Assembly (NCBI GenBank): GCA_015061115.1 | Contig: SUXE01000004.1 | Location: forward strand, 122,175-186,174 | Reading direction: 5' to 3' | DNA: 64,000 nt | DNA from: Bacteroidales bacterium | GTDB taxonomy: Bacteria > Bacteroidota > Bacteroidia > Bacteroidales > Paludibacteraceae | Part shown: positions 34,939 through 45,008 of the stretch, piece after piece | Layout: the number at the start of each line of letters is the position of its first letter | Numbering within the stretch: the first letter of the stretch is position 1 | Position numbers and translations under genes: made by a program | Notes under the pieces: generated by a model | Seen by the model: only the letters and a program-made list of their open reading frames with translations | Databases searched by the model: none | Told to the model about the DNA's origin: nothing

Positions 34939-37900
34939 TTACTTCACGATAGTTTTAACGCCGTTTACCATATAAACACCAGGCTGAAGTCCATTCAAAG
35001 CATTTTTGTATTCAACTTGCTTTCTCAAAAGAGCTCCGTTAGCATTATAAACATCTACCAATTCGTTTAGACTGACTTCTACATTGTTCACGTTTGTAAG
35101 TGTCTTAACTGTCAATGTAGGAGCGTTAGATTCAATCGTATTATTGCTTGTTGATAGGTTAGCGACACCTGTCTCAATGACGTTGGATCCATTATTCTCC
35201 ACAACCTTACAACGGTATTTCAAAACGATGTCTTTTCCTGTTTGGATTTCTGGAATCTCTACGCTAAGTTTTCCGTTTTCTTCCTTGATGACCATGCCAC
35301 TCTCGTCAGTCTGGTTGATGAATTTAAGTTCCTTTGGCAGACTGTCAGTCAAAACAACATTCTGATAGTTTATTCCACTGACTGGGCCTCTACCTTGGAT
35401 TCTTCGCCATGTATAGCCATCCCACTCTTCTACTACAATACGGCTGAATCCAGTAACGTCGTCGTCACATGTATGGCGAGCATAATTAGTGATTTCATCT
35501 CCTAAAGTCTCATCATTATACCATCCTGGAGTGATTGGTGTGAAATTATCATATCGACCATCAAGATACTCTGTTGCAACACTATCTGAATAAGACCAGT
35601 CGTCAGCTAACATTTCAGCCATGGCATTATCTTGTATTGGAAAAGGATTCTTTTCCATTGAAGTTCTATATAAGCCAGGAGCCCATACTCCTTTGTGTAT
35701 CAAATATTTTGCATTAGATGCCGTTTCCAAGTGGGATGTGGTAGCAGAAAGAATATTTGGAAATTTCATAATAATACGTTTGTTACATATTCCATCTTCA
35801 TCAGCTCCAGTAGGGATATCTTCCATCGTAAATTCCATTCCATTTCCATCTTCGAGATAACCATATTTTAAGGCATCATTTTCATTGTCCAATCTGCAGA
35901 TAAGTCCTTCTTGATTTTTATCAGAAACTAACCCGCATGTATCGTTGAGATAGTAAGACACACGGTAGTTGCCCATATTGATATAGGCTTCAGGAGCGTC
36001 ATGCCAGAATTTGAAGAATTGAAAAAGATTAAATCCATTTTCAAGGAAGAAGTTTCCGTATGATAGACGCACATTATCACGGCCACCGTTTAGCCAATCG
36101 ACTTTATCTCCTGCTATTTTCAATGTGAATTCTATTGTGTCGTTCACAGAAATGTCCGTTGTGTCAACATTCTTTTCAAGAGCAAACGGATTATCTAGAA
36201 TATCTACCAAGTTGCGCTCCATTGTGTAAGTCGCATTATTTGGATAAGCGTTGCTCTCCCATGTGTCAAAATTAGAACCACTTATTGTACTTGTCAGACC
36301 TACAAGTTTGTTTTCTGTATTCTTGACATTTACTGTGAAACTTACGGTATCCATAGTGGCAGAAAGATTGCCAGTCTTAAAACCAGGAATGTTGGCAATA
36401 TTCCATGTTATAGAGTGGTTTGCTGCATTATATGTTCCTCCCTTCGTCGCACTTACAAATTCGTAATCAGCATCAAGTTTGGTAGTGATGATGGCATCCT
36501 TTGCGTCGGCAGAACCATAATTACGGACTTGAACTCCATAAGTGACATTTTCTCCTTTGTAGGCGAAAGTCTTGTCGACAGACATATAAACCTTGACATT
36601 GGCACTAGGTTTCATGTCTGCTGGCGCGGCAAGGTTACCTGATGTCACCAACATGCCTAGGGTGCGGAACCAACCGTGTAAATATTCAGCAGTAGCATTG
36701 AGATTACGTCCTACATCAGTTATATCAAGGTCTTGACATACACCATTCCATCTTAGCTCACACTCACGATAAATATCAGCCAATAATTCTTCATCACCTA
36801 AAGCAACCACAGACGGAGCAGAGCAGCCCAAAGCATAATTTGTGTTGTATGGTGACATTATAGTGCCGTCCATCTTATAACATTGTATAATTTGTGCAGG
36901 GCCAAACCAGTTTAATCCGTTAGGTTCTGGACTTGCTCCAAGTTTTCCACATCCGTTCTCATACCTTTCTATTGTTGGTCTTTTCAAAAAATCCGCATAA
37001 CGGACAGCCATGTCATACTCGAATGAGTTGGCAGCGGTATCAATTTGATGTGTCTTTGGATTCCAAGTCGTTTTTGGATTGCCATGCCATAAATAATTCA
37101 GAATAGTACGCCATGCGCCTCGGAAATCTTCGCCTTCACTAAAATTTTCAAAAATCACTTTTGTGTCATCTTCTTCATCAATGTCAAATTTGCCGATTGA
37201 AGGAATCAAATTTTGCTTGTAAGCCTCACCCATGAGCCAGTCAGAAGAGGCTTCTCCTCGCCTATACTGATTGATTTGCCAGTCTGTTCCTTCACCCTCC
37301 TCTTCAAGCCACTTGGCAAACTCATGATAATAGGCTGGAGCCATATAGTCAAAGTATCCGTTATGATTGCCCAAAATAGTGTTAGGCGTAATGTCAGGAT
37401 AATCTTTTTGTGTAGATCTCCATGTAGTTATTTCACCTCCTTTGTTTCCCATTGTTACATATCCATCAATACCAATATCCCCACTGGAGTGACCTCCTTT
37501 ATAGATCGAGCCATCAACATTATTTGAAGTATACATAAATGTATCAACAAAAGCTGAAAGATAATCCTTCGCCATTTGTCTGTAAGAAATAGGGTTGCCA
37601 TTAAAATCAGTCACAGGTTTACCATTTTGCATCATGGTGTCTCCCCACTGTTTGTATGCGATCAATAGAGCCAATGCTATATCTTCGTCTCCATCTGTGG
37701 CGGAACCCTCATTTGAATCAATCTTTGTTTCATTCGTATAGCACAATGGCAAACCTGGACTATACTTGTAGTCAGGAAGGAACACATCACCATCATAATA
37801 TCTTTCTACTCTTGGAATTTTATAGTCGTGAATCCACATCCAAAGTCCGTTAAATGTGGGTTGGTCTGCAAAGATTGCAGCCGCAAGCAACATGTAGCCA

Positions 37901-38271
37901 TCTCCCTCTGTACATTGCGGTGAAAAAACATTACTTCCGACGGCAGAAGAATTAAATGTGACATAAGGTACTCCACTAACCTCCTTTCCTGTATATCTTG
38001 CTCTATGGCTCATGATCTGATATGCCTCACGCATTGTCTTTTCCATATCTGCATGAGTCACACCTTCTGCGTTATATTTCGCTAATGTCTTGCCACCTCC
38101 TTTGTATTCCAAGAATTGAGGGAATGGATACGATGGATTGCCCGAGTTGATGTCGGTTTTTATATAAGCGGTAGAGTCGTAACAGTTGGCTGCATTCAGT
38201 CCTGATAGAACAGGAGTAAGAACCATAAATGTTAAGATTGCGATTAATCCTTTTACTTTTTGAAAATTCAT
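34939..38271 (-). CDS. Secreted glycoside hydrolase family 8 enzyme with DUF11-like domain and C-terminal sorting domain
   Basis: 1110 residues with a signal peptide (cleavage near GLNAA). The catalytic region is GH8: CTEGDGYMLLAAAIFADQPTF carries the expected acid (Glu122), and GSATDGDEDIALALLIAYKQWG carries the conserved Asp193. GH8 enzymes are inverting endo-glucanases, xylanases or chitosanases, with cellulose or beta-glucan most likely in this neighbourhood. From about 570 a DUF11/cell-adhesion-like domain follows (VYMSVDKTFAYKGENVTYGVQVRNYG), then a long unassigned beta-rich part with a second such segment. The last 50 residues (VDVYNANGALLRKQVEY, GLQPGVYMVNGVKTIVK) resemble a type IX sorting domain. 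First-acting enzyme of the cello-oligosaccharide locus. Confidence 0.85.
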   Translation of the reverse strand: MNFQKVKGLIAILTFMVLTPVLSGLNAANCYDSTAYIKTDINSGNPSYPFPQFLEYKGGGKTLAKYNAEGVTHADMEKTMREAYQIMSHRARYTGKEVSGVPYVTFNSSAVGSNVFSPQCTEGDGYMLLAAAIFADQPTFNGLWMWIHDYKIPRVERYYDGDVFLPDYKYSPGLPLCYTNETKIDSNEGSATDGDEDIALALLIAYKQWGDTMMQNGKPVTDFNGNPISYRQMAKDYLSAFVDTFMYTSNNVDGSIYKGGHSSGDIGIDGYVTMGNKGGEITTWRSTQKDYPDITPNTILGNHNGYFDYMAPAYYHEFAKWLEEEGEGTDWQINQYRRGEASSDWLMGEAYKQNLIPSIGKFDIDEEDDTKVIFENFSEGEDFRGAWRTILNYLWHGNPKTTWNPKTHQIDTAANSFEYDMAVRYADFLKRPTIERYENGCGKLGASPEPNGLNWFGPAQIIQCYKMDGTIMSPYNTNYALGCSAPSVVALGDEELLADIYRECELRWNGVCQDLDITDVGRNLNATAEYLHGWFRTLGMLVTSGNLAAPADMKPSANVKVYMSVDKTFAYKGENVTYGVQVRNYGSADAKDAIITTKLDADYEFVSATKGGTYNAANHSITWNIANIPGFKTGNLSATMDTVSFTVNVKNTENKLVGLTSTISGSNFDTWESNAYPNNATYTMERNLVDILDNPFALEKNVDTTDISVNDTIEFTLKIAGDKVDWLNGGRDNVRLSYGNFFLENGFNLFQFFKFWHDAPEAYINMGNYRVSYYLNDTCGLVSDKNQEGLICRLDNENDALKYGYLEDGNGMEFTMEDIPTGADEDGICNKRIIMKFPNILSATTSHLETASNAKYLIHKGVWAPGLYRTSMEKNPFPIQDNAMAEMLADDWSYSDSVATEYLDGRYDNFTPITPGWYNDETLGDEITNYARHTCDDDVTGFSRIVVEEWDGYTWRRIQGRGPVSGINYQNVVLTDSLPKELKFINQTDESGMVIKEENGKLSVEIPEIQTGKDIVLKYRCKVVENNGSNVIETGVANLSTSNNTIESNAPTLTVKTLTNVNNVEVSLNELVDVYNANGALLRKQVEYKNALNGLQPGVYMVNGVKTIVK

Positions 38272-38341
38272 ATTTTTATGGTGTTGTGTTATTTATTCAA
38301 ATTTACAAAACTAACAGATCTCATCAAAATTTGTACAGTTA

Positions 38342-38349
38342 CAAAGATA
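38342..38349 (-). promoter_or_regulatory. -7 promoter element for the GH8 gene
   Basis: TATCTTTG on the minus strand, 71 bp upstream of the ATG. A second match TAAATTTG lies at 38298-38305. Confidence 0.5.
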
Positions 38350-38482
38350 TTTCATTTTATCTATATAAACTCACTCCTCAACCTTTCGGATCCGATTATT
38401 TGTTAAAGAAACTTAATTGCTTTAAGCAAAAGTCAATTACATTGCAAAAATACACCAACAATTGTGACTTAAAAGTGAAATA

Positions 38483-38506
38483 GTTTTATCTATCCTATGA
38501 TAAAAC
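38483..38506 (-). terminator. Hairpin after the lipoprotein gene at 38524
   Basis: GTTTTATC / GATAAAAC, an 8-bp stem with eight-base loop, 18 bp after the stop. Weak T tract. Confidence 0.4.
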
Positions 38507-38523
38507 CAACAATACACATTCAT

Positions 38524-39141
38524 TTATTCGAAGCACGCCTCTATGGAGTCTTTCTTCAATATAGCCATTTCTATAGCTTCCTCCATTAGTTCTTCATAAC
38601 CAGGAATTGATACTGGAGCTGAATCCAAATTCTCTTCTTTTTCAGCCAATTGAATAACTGTATCGTCTGGTTTTGCCCAGAAATAAAACATTCCAGGAGA
38701 CATCAGGCCTGCGTCGTTAAGATAACGGAATCGATATACATATTTGATGGCACAAACACGTGCTCTACTTGCCATACCTAATTTTCTATCCAAAAATGAG
38801 ATTAACGCACTGTCTGTCCTGACATCTATAAAATATTGATCGATTTTTTTTAATTCTTCCGACTTGTCAGTCTTGCCCTCAGCACTTTTAATCTCATCGT
38901 CAATCAGTGAAAGTGTCAACTCTTGCATGTGTACATGTTGCATTATCGCATTGTTGATATTTTCGAATTCTGTAAGTGAATCCACTGCTTCTATTGAGAT
39001 TAGTTTATAACTGGAAGGATCTTTAATGGTAGGCCGCAACGCTTTGAAAGCATTTGCTTCCAAAGTTGATTCCCAACAACTGCTGAATGACAGAAATGTA
39101 AGGAACAAAAATAATATGCCGAAAAACCTCCTCATTGACAT
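38524..39141 (-). CDS. Lipoprotein of unknown function
   Basis: 205 residues. The signal and lipobox are clear (LFLTFLSFSSCW). The mature part is mostly helical, starting with LRPTIKDPSSYKLISIEAVDS, a pattern seen in Bacteroidetes lipoproteins of no known role, then ELKKIDQYFIDVRTDSALISF and a C-terminal acidic helix. No enzyme motif is seen. It has its own promoter at 39162 and sits between GH8 and the sugar symporter genes, so a role in the cellulose locus is possible but unproven. Confidence 0.7.
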   Translation of the reverse strand: MSMRRFFGILFLFLTFLSFSSCWESTLEANAFKALRPTIKDPSSYKLISIEAVDSLTEFENINNAIMQHVHMQELTLSLIDDEIKSAEGKTDKSEELKKIDQYFIDVRTDSALISFLDRKLGMASRARVCAIKYVYRFRYLNDAGLMSPGMFYFWAKPDDTVIQLAEKEENLDSAPVSIPGYEELMEEAIEMAILKKDSIEACFE

Positions 39142-39161
39142 AAATTAATCGTTTCGCTTTA

Positions 39162-39169
39162 CAAAGATA
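39162..39169 (-). promoter_or_regulatory. -7 promoter element for the lipoprotein at 38524
   Basis: TATCTTTG on the minus strand, 21 bp upstream of the start. Confidence 0.55.
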
Positions 39170-39319
39170 TGTAAAAATAACAATATGACGTTTTATGATA
39201 TTATTAAAAAATGCTAAAATTTCTTAAAAAAAGGCCGAAATAAGAAAAATAAGTAAAATTCGTTATTGTAAAGATTTGGTTTTAAAAGATAATCAAAGCA
39301 AAAAGAGCGGGCAGGAAAT

Positions 39320-39349
39320 AAAAAAGGAGACGCAATTTCTCGCGTCTCC
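39320..39349 (-). terminator. Rho-independent terminator after the GPH symporter gene
   Basis: GGAGACGC / GCGTCTCC, 8-bp stem, followed on the minus strand by six T. Confidence 0.88.
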
Positions 39350-39374
39350 GAATTGAATCTATAATGTTGTGATA

Positions 39375-41066
39375 TTATTGAGCAACTACATCCGAATTGT
39401 TGCTGTTTGCCTTCATCTCAGCAAGCTTTCTTGAGTTCTCTTCAATCTTCTTATTGTCGATTGTGTAGAAAATCAATGCAAGAACACCAAGTGCGGCACC
39501 AACCAATGGAACGATTACAAAGATTGTCTTAACTGAATCCTTGATGTCACCTGTGATGTTAACATCATTTGCGATAAATCCTACCATTGCCAAACCATAC
39601 AAAGGAAGTGAGTTTGCGATTGCATAACCAAGCTTCTGAGCCATTGTGGCAGAAGTGTAGATCAAACCTGTTGCACGACGTCCTGTCTCAACCTCTGCAT
39701 TATCAGCAACGTCGGCATACATACTCCACATAATGAAACCTGTAGGTCCGATAATAAGAGTGAACAAACAGTTTAGAATGATGATTATAGAAAGGCTGTC
39801 CTTAGGTATGATCAAGAATAGAATTGAAATCAATGCTGACAACAAGAAGCAGCCGATCCAAGTGTTTTTCTTTCCAAACTTAGAAACGATTGGCTTGATA
39901 AGCATTGTACCTAGGATTGTAAATAGTGTTCCCAAAGAAGCAAACAATGCGTAGAACAACTCCCAGTCAACATTCATACCAAAGCATGTGCCGCTGATGT
40001 TGTATTTGAAGAAACTCAAGTTATCACCGATCTGAGGAACGGCGCCTTCACCTCTTACAGCCTTGATGTTTGCCGATTTACCATCAGCACCAACAGCCTC
40101 AAAACATCTTTCGATAGCGTACTCTTTTCCATCAACTTTGATTACTCCTACAGATGATGTATCGTGTCTTCCGTTTTCAAGAATGTAAATAGGAGTCTTC
40201 TTGTTATCATTAGTCTCTGAAATCTCTAGAATCTTGCTGCCCTGTTCAACAACCTCGATGTCAGCCAAGAAATACTTAGCGTAGAATGTAGCGGCTGTAT
40301 TGTGACATGCTGTGAACAGGATCAATGCGATACCTGCAACAGAAAGACACCACCACTGACGATTCTTTACAAGGTCGCTAAGGTCGTCCTTCAAGCTATT
40401 GTTCTGCTCCTTAACTGGCTTAACACGCTCTCTAGTGAAGTAGAATGTGCAGAAAAGCAAAATGGCTGCAACCACACCGTAAATCAAAACAACATAGAAG
40501 AATGCGTTTGATGTAGAAGCTCCTGTAGCTTCCTTCATAAACTGAGCAAACTTCATGACCATAGCGAAACTCAACCAGAAACCAATCTGGGCACCGATAT
40601 TTCTGTATGCAGAAACTGAATCTCTCTCTTCTGGATCCTCTGAAAGTACACCTAGCAATGCACCGTAAGGGACGTTTACTACAGCGTAAAGGATTCTGAA
40701 CATAAAGAATGAGATATATGCATAAACTAACTTGCCTGCCATAGAGAAGTCAGGAGTCATAAATGCGAAAATACCTGCAACACAGAAAGGAATCATTCCA
40801 TAAAGAATCCAAGGACGGAATTTTCCATATTTAGTATTACATCTGTCTGAAGCACCTCCGATAAAGATATCGATTACAATATCCAAATATCCGATGATCA
40901 TCATCATTGTTGCTGCTTCTGTTGGATCCAATCCGAATATATCGGAATAGAACATTCCGGCGATACAAACAATACCCCAGAATAGATTGCAGGCAAGGTC
41001 TCCTGCTCCGTATGCGCACTTTTCAAGTACGGATAGCTTGTGATTGTTTTGATCAATTAAAGCCAT
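39375..41066 (-). CDS. GPH-family sugar:cation symporter (MFS), probably for cellobiose
   Basis: 563 residues. The N-terminal half is typical of GPH/MelB transporters: EKCAYGAGDLACNLFW, MMMIIGYLDIVIDIFIGGASDR with the conserved cation-site acidic residues, and NTKYGKFRPWILYG. About twelve membrane helices are expected. An unusual insertion of about 100 residues (roughly 265-365, with KTPIYILENGRHD and VPQIGDNLSFFKYN) lies between helices 7 and 8 on the outer side; family members usually have 450-500 residues. It lies between GH5 and the lipoprotein and after GH94 on the same strand, so import of cellobiose or longer cello-oligosaccharides is the likely role. Confidence 0.88.
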   Translation of the reverse strand: MALIDQNNHKLSVLEKCAYGAGDLACNLFWGIVCIAGMFYSDIFGLDPTEAATMMMIIGYLDIVIDIFIGGASDRCNTKYGKFRPWILYGMIPFCVAGIFAFMTPDFSMAGKLVYAYISFFMFRILYAVVNVPYGALLGVLSEDPEERDSVSAYRNIGAQIGFWLSFAMVMKFAQFMKEATGASTSNAFFYVVLIYGVVAAILLFCTFYFTRERVKPVKEQNNSLKDDLSDLVKNRQWWCLSVAGIALILFTACHNTAATFYAKYFLADIEVVEQGSKILEISETNDNKKTPIYILENGRHDTSSVGVIKVDGKEYAIERCFEAVGADGKSANIKAVRGEGAVPQIGDNLSFFKYNISGTCFGMNVDWELFYALFASLGTLFTILGTMLIKPIVSKFGKKNTWIGCFLLSALISILFLIIPKDSLSIIIILNCLFTLIIGPTGFIMWSMYADVADNAEVETGRRATGLIYTSATMAQKLGYAIANSLPLYGLAMVGFIANDVNITGDIKDSVKTIFVIVPLVGAALGVLALIFYTIDNKKIEENSRKLAEMKANSNNSDVVAQ

Positions 41067-41098
41067 AATAAATTGTGTTTTAGGTATTTTATATTTTA

Positions 41099-42274
41099 TT
41101 ACTTTTTAATGTAAATATTTTCTTTCTTTAGTACGGTTGTGTCTTGAGCACCCCAATTGATGACACCCAACACTCTCTTCAGGTATTCTCCTGCTGGAGT
41201 TCGTCTGTCCCATTCGTTTGCTTTGCACGAACCTGGTTGAAGAATAGATGCTGTTTCCTCTTTGTCGCAGAAACTCCAGTTGCAGAAACTAACTCTTTGT
41301 TTTCCTGCATTGTTTCCAGACAACATGTGCAACCATTTGTCGGTACGGTCGAAATCCTCGTCTCCACCGCCCCACGCTTCTACACATCCGAATTCTGTAC
41401 AGAACACTGGTAGACGGCCAAGCACGTCGTACAGATATGTGTACATGTCATAATAGTGTGGCTTTCCGTCTTTCTCAAATCCTTCATTGTGAGACGCTGC
41501 GTAGAAATGGAAAGCGTACATTATATTGTCGTACTTCAAACGGGCATCACGATCTGGCAAGTATGCATCCAAATCTTTTCCGTTGCCCTGATATCTGCCT
41601 TCTTTGATTGGTGCATCCACTAGCTGGCACCATTGAGGTGTACCTACAACAATAATAGGATGAGGCGCTCCGACGCTATCGTATGCGGCGTGGATAATTG
41701 GAATAACTTTGTTGGCATAAATAGCGATTGTGTCCCATGTTACAGACGAACCGTTTGGCTCATTACATATCTCATACAACACGTTCTGCTTATTCGCATT
41801 ACGCTTTGCCATATATCTGAAGAAATCCTCTGCTTTCGAATATCTTGGATCTAGAGGGTTGCCTGGAGTTAGGATATGCCAGTCCATAATACAATAAATA
41901 CCAAGTTCCTCACAGATGTCTATAAGATTACACATCTCTTCTCTGATCTCGGGTTTGTAATTGTATCCTCCCTCTTCTACGTACATCGCTAAGCGAAGTA
42001 CACTAATATGCCAGTCTTTCACCATTTTAGTGATAGACTCTTTTGTATAACACTGGCCATACCATTGATAGCCCATAGTACTTAATCCTGCCAACTGTAC
42101 AGGATTTCCTTCTTTGTCACATAGTTGCAATCCTTTTACCTGCAACGCACCATATCTTTTCAATGGAGGTGTGGTATCGACCGCTACTGCGGATGCTTTT
42201 TTCTCTGCCGTCTCCACGCTACATGACATCAATGTGGCAGTTAATATCGCTAAAGCGAATATCAGTCTTCTCAT
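41099..42274 (-). CDS. Glycoside hydrolase family 5 lipoprotein (endoglucanase type)
   Basis: 391 residues with a lipoprotein signal (ILTATLMSCS). The GH5 barrel includes LCDKEGNPVQLAGLSTMGYQW, the acid/base Glu in VLYEICNEPNG and the nucleophile Glu in LPVFCTEFGC. YAFHFYAASH carries the conserved His. This is subfamily-2-like, where most members are endo-beta-1,4-glucanases. Probably exposed at the cell surface, releasing cello-oligosaccharides. It lies 32 bp upstream of the GPH symporter gene and 83 bp after GH94, with a terminator in between and no promoter match, suggesting attenuated read-through from GH94. Confidence 0.92.
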   Translation of the reverse strand: MRRLIFALAILTATLMSCSVETAEKKASAVAVDTTPPLKRYGALQVKGLQLCDKEGNPVQLAGLSTMGYQWYGQCYTKESITKMVKDWHISVLRLAMYVEEGGYNYKPEIREEMCNLIDICEELGIYCIMDWHILTPGNPLDPRYSKAEDFFRYMAKRNANKQNVLYEICNEPNGSSVTWDTIAIYANKVIPIIHAAYDSVGAPHPIIVVGTPQWCQLVDAPIKEGRYQGNGKDLDAYLPDRDARLKYDNIMYAFHFYAASHNEGFEKDGKPHYYDMYTYLYDVLGRLPVFCTEFGCVEAWGGGDEDFDRTDKWLHMLSGNNAGKQRVSFCNWSFCDKEETASILQPGSCKANEWDRRTPAGEYLKRVLGVINWGAQDTTVLKKENIYIKK

Positions 42275-42304
42275 ATTATTCCCTTTTATGAATGACTAGA
42301 ATAG

Positions 42305-42337
42305 GAAAAAAGGGGAGAGTCTTTAAAAAGACTCCCC
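42305..42337 (-). terminator. Terminator or attenuator between GH94 and GH5
   Basis: GGGGAGTCTT / AAGACTCTCCCC with a two-base bulge, then six T on the minus strand. No -7 match separates it from the GH5 gene, so partial read-through is likely. Confidence 0.75.
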
Positions 42338-42357
42338 TCTTGTCTTATGAAGATGAA

Positions 42358-44844
42358 TTACATCTCAACCTCAACAACAGTCTTAGAACCAGCTGGCTGC
42401 ATAGGAACGATGTTGCCGGCAATTTCCTTACCGTTAACGATCAACTTCTTAACACCCTTCTGAGCTCCAGAGTTAGTTACCTTGATGACATAGTCTGCAT
42501 CACGGAACTTACGGTTAACTGTGTAACCCTTCATGTCTGATGGAAGACATGGATTGATCTCCAAACCTTTGTAAGAAGGCTTAACACCTAGCAAGTACTG
42601 GCTAACTGTCAACCACATCCAAGCGGCTGTACCTGTCAACCATGAGTTCTTACCCTCACCTGGCTTAGCAGCATCCTTACCTGCAACCATCTGGCAGTTT
42701 ACGTATGGCTCTACCTTGTGAAGTGCCTGATCCTTCAAATACATTGGGCTGATCTTGCGGAACAACTCCCAAGCGTCGTTACCACGTCCGGCTACTGTCT
42801 CACCGATGATAACCCATGGGTTGTTGTGACAGAAGATACCTGCGTTCTCCTTGTATCCTGCAGGATAAGAAGAAATCTCACCCATCTCAACGTGATATGA
42901 TGTGAATGCAGGGTTGTTAAGTACCATACCGTGCTCACAGTCAAGATATTTCTTACATGAGTCGATAGCCTTGTCAACCATACCTTCCTCAAGTCCGATT
43001 CCTGCCATTGTACAGAATCCCTGTGACTCGATGAAGATCTTTCCTTCCTCACACTCCTTAGATCCGATCTTGTTTCCGTAGAAGTCGTATGCACGTAGGT
43101 ACCATTCTCCGTCCCAACCGTGCTTCTTGACAGCCTCGATCATTGAGTCGATGCACTTCTGTGCACGCTCTGCCTCTGCTGTCTCACCGATCTCTCTACA
43201 TAGCTCTACATAATCCTTACCTGTTACAACGAACAAACCTGCGATCATTAGAGACTCTGCCTTTGAACCTACTGAATTGTTCTCTGTTGTCTGGAATGAC
43301 TCATTTGGATCCCAAGAGAAACAGTTCAAGTTCAAGCAGTCGTTCCAGTCAGCACGGCCGATAAGTGGCAACATGTGAGGTCCTAGGTTGTTTACAACGT
43401 GGTTGAAAGAAATCTTCAAGTGCTCGAACAATGAAACCTCTGTACCTGGTTTGTTGTCGAATGGAACTGGCTCCTTAAGGATAGAGAAGTCTCCTGACTC
43501 CTTAACGTAAGCTACAGTACCGAAGATCAACCAGCATGGGTCATCGTTGAATCCACCACCGATATCGTTGTTACCATGCTTTGTAAGTGGCTGGTACTGG
43601 TGGTAGCATCCTCCGTCTGGGAACTGTGTAGATGCGATATCAATTATACGCTCGCGAGCACGAGATGGAATCTGGTGAACGAATCCAACCAAGTCCTGGT
43701 TAGAATCACGGAATCCCATACCACGACCAACTCCACTCTCGAAGAATGAAGCAGAACGAGAGAAGTTGAATGTGATCATACACTGGTACTGGCTCCAGAT
43801 GTTAACCATACGGTTAAGCTTCTCGTCATCCGACTTAACTGCATACTTGTCAAGCAAGATATCCCACAAGTTAGCCAACTCTGCAAATGCAGCGTCAACA
43901 GCAGCCACTGTAGAGAAACGCTTGATAAGCTCTTTTGCCTTAGTCTTGTTAACAAGAGTAACGTCTGAATCCTGTGAAGAGATCAACTCTCCGCTCTTCT
44001 TGCGTGCGATGTCTTCCTTGCTGAACTTCTCCTCTAGCTTGTTCTCAACATAACCTAGAACGAAGATGTAGTCTTTGCTCTCACCTGGCTTAAGCTCAAC
44101 CTCGATATAGTGAGATGCGATTGGTGACCAACCGTGTGCCAATGAGTTACCTGGCTTACCTGCCATTACACACTGAGGATCTGCGAACTCATTGTATAGA
44201 CCGATGAATGACTCACGGTCTGTATCGTAACCGTCGATCTTTGCATTTGTCACTGCGTAGTATGCGTAGTGATCACGACGCTCCTTATACTCTGTCTTGT
44301 GGTAGATTACGCTACCGTCGATCTCAACCTCTCCTGTAGACCAGTTACGCTGGAAGTTCTCCATATCTGTAGCTGCATTCCACAAACACCACTCAGCGAA
44401 AGAGAACAACTTGATCTTCTTTGTGTAAGTAGTTGTGTTCTTTAGAGTGACTTTCTGAACCTCTGCCCATGTCTTCAATGGAACGAAGAACAAAACAGAT
44501 GCCTCGATACCGTTCTTTGAACCAGTGATACGAGTGTAGTTCATACCGTGGCGACACTCGTAAGAATCTAGCGGAGTCTTGCAAGGCTTCCATCCTGGGT
44601 TCCAAACTGTACCATTGTCGTTGATATAGAAGTAACGACCACCGTTGTCCATAGGAACTCCATTGTAACGGTAACGAGTGATACGACGGAACTTAGCGTC
44701 CTTGTAGAAATCATAACCTCCACCTGTGTTTGAGATCAAACCAAAAAAATCCTCATTTCCAAGGTAGTTGATCCAAGGAAATGGGGTTGCGGGATTGGTG
44801 ATGACGAACTCACGGTTCGCATCGTCAAAATGTCCAAAATCCAT
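42358..44844 (-). CDS. Cellobiose phosphorylase (GH94)
   Basis: 828 residues, the usual length of cellobiose phosphorylases, which split cellobiose with phosphate into glucose 1-phosphate and glucose. No signal peptide, so cytoplasmic. The N-terminus [21 protein letters not shown] and [22 protein letters not shown] is characteristic. GFRDSNQD is typical, and the catalytic Asp is expected in [10 protein letters not shown] (Asp434/435). [10 protein letters not shown] forms part of the late active-site region. Base use shows strongly biased codons like a highly expressed gene. It is the first gene of the unit with GH5 and the GPH symporter, and gives an energy-saving intracellular step for imported cellobiose. 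Confidence 0.95.
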   Translation of the reverse strand: MDFGHFDDANREFVITNPATPFPWINYLGNEDFFGLISNTGGGYDFYKDAKFRRITRYRYNGVPMDNGGRYFYINDNGTVWNPGWKPCKTPLDSYECRHGMNYTRITGSKNGIEASVLFFVPLKTWAEVQKVTLKNTTTYTKKIKLFSFAEWCLWNAATDMENFQRNWSTGEVEIDGSVIYHKTEYKERRDHYAYYAVTNAKIDGYDTDRESFIGLYNEFADPQCVMAGKPGNSLAHGWSPIASHYIEVELKPGESKDYIFVLGYVENKLEEKFSKEDIARKKSGELISSQDSDVTLVNKTKAKELIKRFSTVAAVDAAFAELANLWDILLDKYAVKSDDEKLNRMVNIWSQYQCMITFNFSRSASFFESGVGRGMGFRDSNQDLVGFVHQIPSRARERIIDIASTQFPDGGCYHQYQPLTKHGNNDIGGGFNDDPCWLIFGTVAYVKESGDFSILKEPVPFDNKPGTEVSLFEHLKISFNHVVNNLGPHMLPLIGRADWNDCLNLNCFSWDPNESFQTTENNSVGSKAESLMIAGLFVVTGKDYVELCREIGETAEAERAQKCIDSMIEAVKKHGWDGEWYLRAYDFYGNKIGSKECEEGKIFIESQGFCTMAGIGLEEGMVDKAIDSCKKYLDCEHGMVLNNPAFTSYHVEMGEISSYPAGYKENAGIFCHNNPWVIIGETVAGRGNDAWELFRKISPMYLKDQALHKVEPYVNCQMVAGKDAAKPGEGKNSWLTGTAAWMWLTVSQYLLGVKPSYKGLEINPCLPSDMKGYTVNRKFRDADYVIKVTNSGAQKGVKKLIVNGKEIAGNIVPMQPAGSKTVVEVEM

Positions 44845-44917
44845 GTTTAATTATATTAATTTTTAAATTTCCAATATTAAACCCAATTTCAAGATAACAT
44901 ATCCAATTTCGGGCATA

Positions 44918-44925
44918 CAAATATA
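44918..44925 (-). promoter_or_regulatory. -7 promoter element for the GH94 unit
   Basis: TATATTTG on the minus strand, 74 bp upstream of the ATG. Confidence 0.5.
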
Positions 44926-45008
44926 AAAACTTTATGTCCATTAGCATTAGAAATAGACATAAAAACAACGTGAAAGTGTCAAATAACACTATTTGTTGTT
45001 GTTTTACA

